64,000 nucleotides of DNA. Source: Allocoprococcus comes (lineage in GTDB: Bacteria > Bacillota > Clostridia > Lachnospirales > Lachnospiraceae). The stretch is from the NCBI RefSeq assembly GCF_013300725.1, contig NZ_JAAIMM010000005.1, positions 1 through 64,000 on the forward strand. The letters run 5' to 3'. The notes beneath the pieces were generated by a model. That model saw only the letters and a list, made by a program, of their open reading frames with translations. It was not told the DNA's origin and did not search any database. A program made the position numbers and the translations under genes. This document shows, piece by piece, positions 51,418-59,551 of the stretch. Every line of letters starts with the position of its first letter. The stretch's first letter is position 1.

Positions 51418-51876
51418 ATGACAACAATTATTCGTGCGATGACAGTAGAAGATTATGACCAGCTTCATGCACTTTGGATGAGGATCAAAGGATTTGGGAT
51501 CCGGAGCATAGATGATTCAAAAGAAGGCGTGGAACGATTCCTGAAAAGGAATCCGACAACCAGTGTGATCGCCGAAATAGACGGAAAAGTAGTAGGAGGA
51601 ATCCTCTGCGGACATGACGGAAGAACCGGATGTTTTTATCATGTATGTGTGGATCCGGCATACCGCTGTCACGGAATCGGAAAGAGCATGGTTGCCTACG
51701 CAATGTCAGCTCTGAAGGACGAACACATCAACAAGATCACACTGATCGCATTTACCAAGAATGATATCGGCAATACATTCTGGAGTACGATCGGATGGAC
51801 TAAGAGACCGGATGTGAACTACTACGAATTCGTTTTAAATGAAGAAAATATTACAGCATTTATCGAAGAAGGATAA
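51418..51876 (+). CDS. GNAT acetyltransferase inside the arginine operon
   Basis: 152 residues with the GNAT fold: VVGGILCGHDGRTGCFYHVCVDPAYRCHGIGKSMV contains motif A with the acetyl-CoA loop (RCHGIG) and NTFWSTIGWTKRPDVNYYEF is motif B-like. The ATG at 51418 follows GGGAG; the larger frame starting within argC is not used. Lying between argC and argJ, it may be a dedicated N-acetyl transferase such as a stand-alone N-acetylglutamate synthase that primes the pathway. Substrate cannot be read from sequence. Confidence 0.8.
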   Translation: MTTIIRAMTVEDYDQLHALWMRIKGFGIRSIDDSKEGVERFLKRNPTTSVIAEIDGKVVGGILCGHDGRTGCFYHVCVDPAYRCHGIGKSMVAYAMSALKDEHINKITLIAFTKNDIGNTFWSTIGWTKRPDVNYYEFVLNEENITAFIEEG

Positions 51877-51891
51877 AGGAGGCTATATACG

Positions 51892-53115
51892 ATGAAAATT
51901 ATCGAAGGCGGTGTGACCGCAGCAAAAGGATTTGAGGCAGCATCAACTGCAGCAAAGATCAAATATCAGGACAGAACCGACATGGCAATGATCTACAGCC
52001 AGGTTCCATGTGAATGTGCAGGAACATTTACTACAAACGTTGTAAAGGCAGCATGCGTAAAATGGGATCAGCAGGTTGTAAAGAGCGGTGCGAAAGCACA
52101 GGCTGTGATCGTCAATTCCGGAATTGCCAATGCATGTACAGGTGCAGAAGGATTTGGCTACTGCAAGGACACCGCAGATGCGGCAGCAGAAGCACTTGGA
52201 ATTAACGCAGACGGTGTACTGATCGGATCGACCGGTGTCATCGGAAAACAGCTTCCGATTGACCGTATCGTGGCAGGTGTAAAGGCTCTTGCTGAAAAGA
52301 AAAATGATACACTGGCAAATGGAACAGAGGCAGCAAAGGCAATCATGACGACTGATACCCGTGAAAAACAGATCGCAGTAGAGATCGAGGTTGCCGGAAA
52401 GACCGTTACCATCGGTGGTATGGCAAAAGGATCTGGTATGATCCATCCGAATATGTGCACCATGCTCAGCTTTATCACGACAGATGCAGCAATCACAAAA
52501 GAGGCACTTCAGAAAGCCCTCAGTGATGATGTCAATGATACATACAATATGATTTCCGTAGACGGAGATACTTCTACAAATGATTCTGTTGTTCTTCTTG
52601 CAAACGGAATGGCTGAAAATGAAGTGATCACGGCAGACAGTGAAAGCTATAAGACATTTGCGGAAGCACTGCATGAGATCAACGAATACCTTGCAAAGAA
52701 GATCGCAGGGGACGGAGAAGGAGCAACTGCTTTATTTGAAGTAACTGTAGTTGGTGCAGATACAAAAGAGACTGCAAAGACACTTGCAAAATCAATCGTA
52801 TGCTCAAATCTTACCAAGACAGCAATTGCAGGACATGATGCAAACTGGGGAAGAATCCTCTGTGCAATGGGATATTCCGGAGCACAGTTTGATCCGGAAA
52901 AGGTGGATCTTTTCTTTGAGAGCAAGGCAGGTAAGATCCAGATCATCGAAAATGGTACAGCGGTAGATTACAGTGAAGAAAAAGCAACAGAGATCCTTTC
53001 GCAGGAAGAAGTAAAGGCAGTTGCAGACGTGAAGATGGGAAGCGAAAGCGCAACCGCATGGGGATGTGACCTGACTCACGGATATATTGACATCAATGCA
53101 GATTACAGAAGCTAG
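51892..53115 (+). CDS. argJ: Ornithine acetyltransferase / N-acetylglutamate synthase
   Basis: Transfers the acetyl group from N-acetylornithine to glutamate, recycling it; some members also make N-acetylglutamate from acetyl-CoA. 407 residues. The self-cleavage site is MIHPNMCTMLSF, where Thr190 is the nucleophile that becomes the new N-terminus. The residue before it is Cys instead of the common Ala. SVDGDTSTNDSV and GHDANWGRIL are also typical. AAAGGAGG precedes the ATG. Whether this copy is mono- or bifunctional is uncertain because a GNAT precedes it. Confidence 0.96.
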   Translation: MKIIEGGVTAAKGFEAASTAAKIKYQDRTDMAMIYSQVPCECAGTFTTNVVKAACVKWDQQVVKSGAKAQAVIVNSGIANACTGAEGFGYCKDTADAAAEALGINADGVLIGSTGVIGKQLPIDRIVAGVKALAEKKNDTLANGTEAAKAIMTTDTREKQIAVEIEVAGKTVTIGGMAKGSGMIHPNMCTMLSFITTDAAITKEALQKALSDDVNDTYNMISVDGDTSTNDSVVLLANGMAENEVITADSESYKTFAEALHEINEYLAKKIAGDGEGATALFEVTVVGADTKETAKTLAKSIVCSNLTKTAIAGHDANWGRILCAMGYSGAQFDPEKVDLFFESKAGKIQIIENGTAVDYSEEKATEILSQEEVKAVADVKMGSESATAWGCDLTHGYIDINADYRS

Positions 53116-53127
53116 GAGGTAAGCAAA

Positions 53128-54015
53128 ATGGATCAGGATATGCAGCAGTATCTGGACAAAGCAGAAGTTCTGATTGAGGCGCTTACTTATATTCAGCGTT
53201 TCAACCGTAAGATCATCGTTGTAAAATACGGTGGAAGTGCAATGCTGGACGAAGAACTCCAGAAAAATGTCATCAAGGATGTTACATTCTTGAAACTGGT
53301 TGGATTCAAACCGATCATCGTTCACGGCGGTGGAAAAGAGATCAGTAAATGGGTAAGTAAAGCCGGAATGGAGCCGAAATTCATCGATGGACTTCGTGTG
53401 ACGGACGCAGAGACCATGGAAATTGCAGAGATGGTACTGAACAAGGTCAATAAAAATCTGGTTCGTATGGTCGAAGAACTTGGTGTCCGTGCTATCGGTG
53501 TTAGTGGAAAAGACGGCGGACTTTTAAGAGTTGATAAAAAGCTTTCCATGACAGGACAGGACGTTGGATTTGTAGGAGATATCAAGAAGGTCAATGCAGA
53601 GGTACTTCTGGATCTTCTGGATAAAGATTTTCTCCCGATCGTATGCCCGGTCGGAATCGATGATGATTACAACACTTATAATATCAATGCGGATGATGCA
53701 GCTTATTCGATCGCAAAGGCAGTTCATGCTGAGAAGCTTGCGTTCCTCTCTGATATTGAAGGGGTATACAGAGACTACGAGGATAAATCTTCCCTGATCA
53801 CAGCTCTTACTGTAGATCAGGCAAATGAACTGATTGAAAGCGGAGCAATTTCGGGAGGAATGATCCCGAAACTGCAGAACTGTGTAGGAGCGATTGAAAA
53901 TGGGGTATCCAGAGTCCATATTCTGGATGGAAGAATTCCGCACTGCCTGCTTCTTGAGATTTTCACGAAGAAAGGTATCGGAACTGCAATTTTAAGAAAC
54001 GGTGAAGAAGATTAA
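53128..54015 (+). CDS. argB: Acetylglutamate kinase
   Basis: Phosphorylates N-acetylglutamate, the second step of arginine synthesis. 295 residues, with an N-terminal helix (about 1-25) as in the arginine-inhibited hexameric enzymes. VVKYGGSAM and VHGGGKEIS bind ATP/substrate; [10 protein letters not shown] and [11 protein letters not shown] mark the C-terminus. Starts 12 bp after argJ with AGGAGG directly in front. Confidence 0.97.
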   Translation: MDQDMQQYLDKAEVLIEALTYIQRFNRKIIVVKYGGSAMLDEELQKNVIKDVTFLKLVGFKPIIVHGGGKEISKWVSKAGMEPKFIDGLRVTDAETMEIAEMVLNKVNKNLVRMVEELGVRAIGVSGKDGGLLRVDKKLSMTGQDVGFVGDIKKVNAEVLLDLLDKDFLPIVCPVGIDDDYNTYNINADDAAYSIAKAVHAEKLAFLSDIEGVYRDYEDKSSLITALTVDQANELIESGAISGGMIPKLQNCVGAIENGVSRVHILDGRIPHCLLLEIFTKKGIGTAILRNGEED

Positions 54016-54044
54016 CGGGAAGACAAAGAAAGAAGGTAATTCTT

Positions 54045-55226
54045 ATGACAAATCAGTATATGCAGGAAGAGGACGACGCGATTTTAAAAACTTATAACCG
54101 TTATCCGGTTGTATTGGACCATGGAGACGGCGCATACCTCTATGATCCGGAAGGAAAGAAATATCTGGATTTTTCAGCAGGATATGCAGTATCTTCTCTT
54201 GGATATAACAATAAAGAATTTAATGATGCTTTAAAGGCTCAGATTGACAAGATGATCCATACATCCAATCTGTATTATAATACTACCTGCGGAAAAGCAG
54301 GAGAAGATCTGAAAAAGATCACCGGAATGTATAAGGTATTCTTCACAAACAGTGGTGGAGAGGCAATCGAAGGCGCAATCAAAACTGCAAGAAAATATGC
54401 CTACACAAAGAAAACCGGACGTTATGAATTTATCGCAATGGAAAATTCATTCCACGGCAGAAGCATGGGTGCAGTTGCACTTACCGGACACAAAGAGTAT
54501 AGAGAACCATTTGAACCGGTAATGCCAGGTGTACATTTTGCTACTTACAATGATCTTGACAGTGTAAAAGCACTGGTAAATGATAAAACCTGTGCGATCA
54601 TTCTGGAAACGATCCAGGGAGAAGGTGGAATCAACGCTGCAACAGAAGAATTTATGCAGGGAATCCGCAAGATCTGTGATGAAAACGGAATCCTGATGAT
54701 CTGCGATGAAGTACAGTGTGGTATGGGACGAAGCGGTGCGTGGTTTGCATGGCAGCAGATGGGAATCACACCGGATATCATGACGATGGCGAAAGCAATC
54801 GGAAGTGGTGTTCCGGTCGGCGCATTTGCGATGACAAAAGAAGTTGCAGAAAATTCGCTGGTACCGGGAGATCACGGAACTACATATGGTGGAAATCCAC
54901 TTTGCTGTGCAGCGGTCAGTAAGACTATTGAGATCTTTGAAAAAGAGCATATGCTCGATCATGTCAATGAAATCGCACCATATCTGACACAGAAACTGCA
55001 GGAGATCGTGGATACCTGCGATGCAGCCGTTAAAGTAAAGGGAAGAGGATTGATCCAGGGACTTCAGATCACCAAGCCGATCGGTGAAGTGACTGCAAAA
55101 GCACTGGAAGAAGGGCTTCTGATCATTGGAGCAGGAACAGACGTTATCCGTATGATCCCACCGCTTGTTATTGGTAAAGAACAGGTAGATGAGATGGCAG
55201 AGATCCTGAAAAAAGCACTTGCATAA
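54045..55226 (+). CDS. argD: Acetylornithine aminotransferase
   Basis: PLP-dependent conversion of N-acetylglutamate semialdehyde to N-acetylornithine, the fourth step; family members may also act on succinyldiaminopimelate. 393 residues. FTNSGGEAIEGAIKTARKY, ILETIQGEGGI, ICDEVQCGMGRSG and MAKAIGSGVPVGAF with the PLP Lys250 are the class-III aminotransferase signatures. Last gene of the arginine operon; no argF or argH follows. GAAGGTAATTCTT precedes the ATG. Confidence 0.96.
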   Translation: MTNQYMQEEDDAILKTYNRYPVVLDHGDGAYLYDPEGKKYLDFSAGYAVSSLGYNNKEFNDALKAQIDKMIHTSNLYYNTTCGKAGEDLKKITGMYKVFFTNSGGEAIEGAIKTARKYAYTKKTGRYEFIAMENSFHGRSMGAVALTGHKEYREPFEPVMPGVHFATYNDLDSVKALVNDKTCAIILETIQGEGGINAATEEFMQGIRKICDENGILMICDEVQCGMGRSGAWFAWQQMGITPDIMTMAKAIGSGVPVGAFAMTKEVAENSLVPGDHGTTYGGNPLCCAAVSKTIEIFEKEHMLDHVNEIAPYLTQKLQEIVDTCDAAVKVKGRGLIQGLQITKPIGEVTAKALEEGLLIIGAGTDVIRMIPPLVIGKEQVDEMAEILKKALA

Positions 55227-55261
55227 AGTCGGAATCTGATTAGAATAAGGGAATAAAAGAG

Positions 55262-55319
55262 CCGGTCACCGGATATACTTTCAGAAGAAAAGGAGGTATG
55301 AAAGGTGACCGGATTTTTT
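55262..55319 (+). terminator. Hairpin overlapping the start of the next gene
   Basis: CCGGTCACC (55262-55270) and GGTGACCGG (55304-55312) are perfect nine-base complements followed by six T. The AGGAGG site (55291-55296) is in the loop and the GTG start (55305-55307) in the right arm. It may terminate the arginine operon and at the same time mask translation of the gene that follows. Confidence 0.6.
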
Positions 55320-55736
55320 ATTGCCCTGATTTCGGGGGCGCTGATGAGTGTGCAGGGGGTATTTAACACACAGGTGACAAAGACGACAGGGATGTGGGTG
55401 AGTAATGCCTGGGTGCAGCTCAGTGCATTTGCCATCTGCCTGGTAATGTGGCTGATCATGGGAAGGGACAGTGTTGCCGCGATAGGAGAGGTGCAGCCAA
55501 AATATATGCTGCTTGGCGGTGTGATCGGGGCAGGAATCACCTGGACTGTGATCAAAAGTATGGCGCAGCTCGGACCTGCAAAGGCGGCACTTCTGATTGT
55601 TATGGCTCAGCTTATTGTGGCGTATCTGATTGAACTGGCGGGATTATTTGGTGTGGAAAAGGAGCCATTTTCCTGGAGGAAAGTGATCGGCATGGGGATC
55701 GCTCTGATCGGCACGGCAATTTTTCAGTGGAAATAG
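55305..55736 (+). CDS. Small DMT-superfamily membrane protein (YdcZ/DUF606 type)
   Basis: 143 residues with about five hydrophobic helices. ALISGALMSVQGVFNTQV and the later YMLLGGVIGAG fit the DUF606/YdcZ family of drug/metabolite transporters, in which two such halves or a homodimer form the transporter. Begins with GTG at 55305, 8 bp after AGGAGG; the start codon lies inside a terminator-like hairpin. No clear functional link to the arginine genes; export of a small metabolite is possible. Confidence 0.82.
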   Translation: MTGFFIALISGALMSVQGVFNTQVTKTTGMWVSNAWVQLSAFAICLVMWLIMGRDSVAAIGEVQPKYMLLGGVIGAGITWTVIKSMAQLGPAKAALLIVMAQLIVAYLIELAGLFGVEKEPFSWRKVIGMGIALIGTAIFQWK

Positions 55737-55817
55737 GTTGTCTTTTGGAAAAAAATTCGTTACAATAATCATGTCTTGGAAGTACGAGGGGACATGCTCT
55801 GTGGAAAAGGAGTATGT

Positions 55818-56480
55818 ATGCGGAAAAGAAGACGGATTTTATATCAGATATGTGGAATTTTCCTTGGAATCAGCTGTATGTTGTCAGCATGCCATGAAAA
55901 AGAAGAGACCTTTACCAGTGTGGCTGCGGCAGAAGCGGATGCCGGGGATAAGAAAAACGAGGCAGAATCAAAGGATGCCGAAGAAAAGCCGGATAAGGCA
56001 AAAGCAGATCCGGGTGGTGAAGAAAAAGAAGGTTCGATCTGGGTGTATGTATGTGGCGAGGTGGCATCACCCGGTGTATATGAACTGCAGGAAGGAGACC
56101 GCATCACGCATGCCATAGAAGCAGCGGGAGGTCTGACGGAGGCAGCAGGACAGGTTTATCTGAATCAGGCAGCACATCTGACAGATGGACAAAGGATCTA
56201 TGTGCCATCCAGAGAAGAAGAACAGACTTTAAAAGAAGAAGGTTCACCATCGGGTATGGCAGATGCCGGTACGGAAAAAGACACAGGAAAAATAAACCTG
56301 AACACCGCGACAAAGGCTGAACTTTTAAGCCTAAGCGGGATTGGCGAGTCCCGCGCGGAAGCAATTATTGCTTATAGAGAGACAAGCGGTGGATTCAGTA
56401 AGATAGAAGATCTGAAGAAAGTGGACGGGATCAAAGAAGGAATCTTTCAGAAGATCCGGGAGCAGATAACGGTAGAGTAG
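55818..56480 (+). CDS. comEA: ComEA-like DNA-binding lipoprotein
   Basis: 220 residues. A lipoprotein signal peptide ends in the lipobox LSAC (Cys near residue 25), unlike the transmembrane anchor of Bacillus ComEA. A Lys/Glu-rich linker follows (about 28-70), then an SLBB domain (WVYVCGEVASPGVYELQEGDRI to about 130) and a C-terminal helix-hairpin-helix domain (INLNTATKAELLSLSGIGESRAEAIIAYRE). It binds incoming double-stranded DNA at the cell surface for the ComEC channel encoded 3 kb downstream. The ATG at 55818 follows AAAAGGAG. Confidence 0.88.
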   Translation: MRKRRRILYQICGIFLGISCMLSACHEKEETFTSVAAAEADAGDKKNEAESKDAEEKPDKAKADPGGEEKEGSIWVYVCGEVASPGVYELQEGDRITHAIEAAGGLTEAAGQVYLNQAAHLTDGQRIYVPSREEEQTLKEEGSPSGMADAGTEKDTGKINLNTATKAELLSLSGIGESRAEAIIAYRETSGGFSKIEDLKKVDGIKEGIFQKIREQITVE

Positions 56481-56493
56481 AGGAGTGCGCAAG

Positions 56494-57183
56494 ATGGGCA
56501 GAAAAGTATTGGTAGTAGATGATGAAAAGCTGATCGTGAAAGGACTGAGGTTCAGCCTGGAACAGGATGATATGGAAGTTGACTGCGCATACGACGGTGA
56601 GGAAGCACTTGAGATGGCAAAAAGAAAAGAGTATGATATGATCCTTCTGGATGTCATGCTTCCAAAATACGATGGATTTGAAGTATGCAGACAGATCCGT
56701 GATTTCTCAGATGTACCGATCATCATGCTCACTGCGAAGGGCGAGGATATGGACAAGATCCTCGGACTGGAATATGGCGCAGATGATTACATCACAAAGC
56801 CGTTCAACATTCTTGAGGTTAAGGCCAGAATGAAGGCAATCATGCGCAGGATCGCTAAAAAAGATGGGATGAGCGCGAGCGGTAAAGTTGTGGTAAAGGG
56901 AGATCTGAAGATTGACTGCGAAAGCCGGAGAGTTTTTTCCGGGGACAGGGAACTGAATCTTACCGCAAAAGAATTTGATCTTCTGGAGCTTCTGGCGATG
57001 AATCCGAACAAGGTTTACAGCAGGGAAAGTCTTCTGAACATTGTCTGGGGATATGAGTACCCGGGAGATGCAAGGACGGTAGATGTACATATCAGACGAC
57101 TGCGCGAGAAGATTGAAGTAAATCCAAGTGATCCAAAATACGTTTACACAAAGTGGGGAGTTGGCTATTATTTCAGGGGTTAA
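56494..57183 (+). CDS. OmpR/PhoB-type response regulator
   Basis: 229 residues. Receiver domain 1-120 with acidic pocket VVDDEK, phosphorylation site Asp53 (ILLDVML), conserved Thr (MLTAKGE) and Lys (ITKPFN), followed by a winged-helix output domain (about 130-228: LTAKEFDLLELLAMNP, VDVHIRRLREKIE). AGGAG in the comEA end precedes the ATG. Overlaps the following sensor kinase gene. Targets are unknown; the neighbours suggest competence or envelope genes. Confidence 0.94.
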   Translation: MGRKVLVVDDEKLIVKGLRFSLEQDDMEVDCAYDGEEALEMAKRKEYDMILLDVMLPKYDGFEVCRQIRDFSDVPIIMLTAKGEDMDKILGLEYGADDYITKPFNILEVKARMKAIMRRIAKKDGMSASGKVVVKGDLKIDCESRRVFSGDRELNLTAKEFDLLELLAMNPNKVYSRESLLNIVWGYEYPGDARTVDVHIRRLREKIEVNPSDPKYVYTKWGVGYYFRG

Positions 57184-58615
57184 ATTTAAATTTTTTGTAC
57201 CAAAATCCATAAAAAGTCTGCAAGTGCGGGTTACGGTGATCCTGAGCGTATTTGTCATATTATCCAGTGTGATCCTGATGAATGCGATTCTGCAAAGCTA
57301 TGACCAGAGAACCGTATCCGTGCGGACAGCAGAGATTCAAAACCAGTGTACGATTCTGAGTAATCAGCTGGTCAATTCTGATTATCTGGAAACGGGAGTT
57401 TCCGATGTGATCGATACAGAACTATCACAGTTATCCAATATTTACAATGGAAGAGTGCTTGTTATTGATGATGAATTCCGGATTGTGGAAGATACCTATG
57501 ATCTGGAGGAAGGGAAGACGATCATTTCCGAGGATGTAGTCAAATGCTTCCGCGGCGAGCAGCCGGCAAGTTATGATAAAAAAAGCCGGTATATTGAAGT
57601 TGCAGTCCCGGTCAAAAAAGGGGAAGAGCCGGTAAAAGGAATGATCCTGGTCAGTGTTTCCACAGACAGTCTGCGTGACAATGTAGAGGCATTGCAGTCA
57701 AAGGCAAGAATTGCAACGGTTACGATCAGTATTATCGGGATCTTTTTATCAGCAATCATCGGTATGCTGCTTGTAAGGCCGCTGAAAAGGATGTCTCAAT
57801 CGATCGAGGAGATGGCAGGAGGCTATGGAGATAATTATCTCCATGAAAATGCTTACGATGAAACGGAACGGATTTCCAATGCATTTAATAAGCTGTGGGA
57901 CCGTTATAAAGTACTGGATGCATCGAGAGAAGAGTTCGTGGCAAATGTATCCCATGAGCTGAAGACACCGCTGACATCCATGAAGGTACTGGCAGATTCC
58001 CTGCTGATGCAGCCGGATGCACCGACAGAGCTTTACCGGGAATTTATGGGGGATCTGTCTGAAGAGATCGAGCGGGAGAATAAGATCATCAATGATCTTC
58101 TTGATCTGGTAAAACTGGACAAGAAAGGGGCAAATCTGAATATCAAAAGCCGGGATGTCAATGAACTGGTAGAGCGGATCCTCAAAAGGCTTCAGCCGCT
58201 TGCGGCAAAAAGCAATATTGAGCTGGTATTTGAAAGCTTCCGTCCGGTGACAGCGGAGATCGATGAGGTAAAGATTGCACTTGTGATCACAAATCTTGTA
58301 GAAAATGCGATCAAGTACAACAAAGAAAACGGATGGGTACATGTATCCTTAAATGCGGATCACAAGTATTTTTATCTGAAGGTTGCGGATTCGGGAATCG
58401 GGATTCCGAAAGAAGATACAGATCATATATTTGAGCGGTTTTTCCGGGTGGATAAATCCCATTCGCGGGAGATCGGCGGAACCGGTCTTGGACTTTCGAT
58501 TGCAAGAAATGCGGTTGTCATGCATCGTGGCGCGATCAAAGTCTACAGCGAGCCGGGTGAGGGAACGACATTTACAGTCCGGATCCCGCTTACTTATATC
58601 AAAAGGGAAGGGTGA
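57128..58615 (+). CDS. Sensor histidine kinase
   Basis: 495 residues if started at GTG 57128, overlapping the regulator gene by 56 bp. The true start is uncertain: no canonical ATG with a ribosome site lies at the boundary. Two membrane helices (about 33-56 and 190-212) frame an extracytoplasmic sensor domain of about 130 residues, followed by a HAMP domain, a HisKA domain with FVANVSHELKTPL (phospho-acceptor His276), the N box LVENAIKYN, and GIGIPKEDTDHIFERFF-GGTGLGLSIA of the ATPase. Phosphorylates the upstream regulator. Followed closely by a GerMN lipoprotein, which may modulate the sensor. Confidence 0.92.
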   Translation: MIQNTFTQSGELAIISGVKFKFFVPKSIKSLQVRVTVILSVFVILSSVILMNAILQSYDQRTVSVRTAEIQNQCTILSNQLVNSDYLETGVSDVIDTELSQLSNIYNGRVLVIDDEFRIVEDTYDLEEGKTIISEDVVKCFRGEQPASYDKKSRYIEVAVPVKKGEEPVKGMILVSVSTDSLRDNVEALQSKARIATVTISIIGIFLSAIIGMLLVRPLKRMSQSIEEMAGGYGDNYLHENAYDETERISNAFNKLWDRYKVLDASREEFVANVSHELKTPLTSMKVLADSLLMQPDAPTELYREFMGDLSEEIERENKIINDLLDLVKLDKKGANLNIKSRDVNELVERILKRLQPLAAKSNIELVFESFRPVTAEIDEVKIALVITNLVENAIKYNKENGWVHVSLNADHKYFYLKVADSGIGIPKEDTDHIFERFFRVDKSHSREIGGTGLGLSIARNAVVMHRGAIKVYSEPGEGTTFTVRIPLTYIKREG

Positions 58616-58620
58616 GAAGA

Positions 58621-59547
58621 ATGAAAAAAATTTACCAGATCATAAGCATTCTTCTTGCGGTGTGTCTTCTTACAGGCGTTGTGGGATGCAGGAAAAAGGA
58701 GCAGAAAGCAGATGCAAAATACACGATTTACCAGATCAACCAGAGCGGAACGGCGCTGGTCCCGAAGGGCTACGATGGAACAGGAAAGTCGGTGGACGAA
58801 GAAGTAAAAGGAATGCTGTCTGCGCTGCAGAAGTGTGATGACGAGGTGAAGGCACAGGCAGCACTGCCGAAAAAGGTAAAACTGGAGAGATACACTCTGG
58901 AGGATGAAAAGCTGATCCTGTACTATAATGCTGCTTACGGAAAGATGGATACGGTAAGAGAGGTTCTGTGTAGGGCGGCACTTGTCCGTTCGCTGACGCA
59001 GATCAATGGAGTAGATCTGGTGATGATCTGTGTAGATGGAACGCCACTTACGGATAAAAAAGGGAATGCCTATGGATACCAGCAGGCAGAAGATTTTGTA
59101 CAGAACACAGGATCTTCTATTAACTCTTTCCAGGAGATGAAGCTTACGCTGTATTATGCAGATTCATCCGGAGAAAAGCTGCAAAAGGAAGAGGATACGG
59201 TGCGGTATAACAGCAATGAGTCGAAGGAACGGGTTGTGGTGGAACAACTGATGCGAGGACCATCCAATAACGGACTGGTTGCTACCATACCAAAAGGAAC
59301 AAAGCTGCTGGGTGTGTCGATCAAAGATCATATCTGCTATCTGAATTTTGATGAAGGACTTCGAAACAGTGCTCCGGGAGTCAGTCCGGAGGCAGTGATC
59401 TATTCCATCGTAAATTCAGTGATCGATGGTGGAAATGTCGCTGAAGTACAGATTTCAATCAACGGAGACAGCAGTATTGTATATCAGGAGAGTATAAAGC
59501 TGGATGAACCTCTGAGCAGAAACCAGGAAATGATAAAGGAGGATTGA
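58621..59547 (+). CDS. GerMN-domain lipoprotein
   Basis: 308 residues. The signal peptide ends in the lipobox VVGC (about residue 20). Two copies of the sporulation/spore-germination GerMN fold are likely: about 80-180 and 190-300. The second has VVEQLMRGPSNNGLVATIPKGTKLLGVSIKDHICYLNFDE, the clear GerMN signature. In other bacteria GerMN lipoproteins sit next to a two-component pair and can affect its sensor, and the order here (regulator, kinase, GerMN) repeats that. GGAAGGGTGAG precedes the ATG at 58621. Confidence 0.83.
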   Translation: MKKIYQIISILLAVCLLTGVVGCRKKEQKADAKYTIYQINQSGTALVPKGYDGTGKSVDEEVKGMLSALQKCDDEVKAQAALPKKVKLERYTLEDEKLILYYNAAYGKMDTVREVLCRAALVRSLTQINGVDLVMICVDGTPLTDKKGNAYGYQQAEDFVQNTGSSINSFQEMKLTLYYADSSGEKLQKEEDTVRYNSNESKERVVVEQLMRGPSNNGLVATIPKGTKLLGVSIKDHICYLNFDEGLRNSAPGVSPEAVIYSIVNSVIDGGNVAEVQISINGDSSIVYQESIKLDEPLSRNQEMIKED

Positions 59548-59551
59548 TCGG

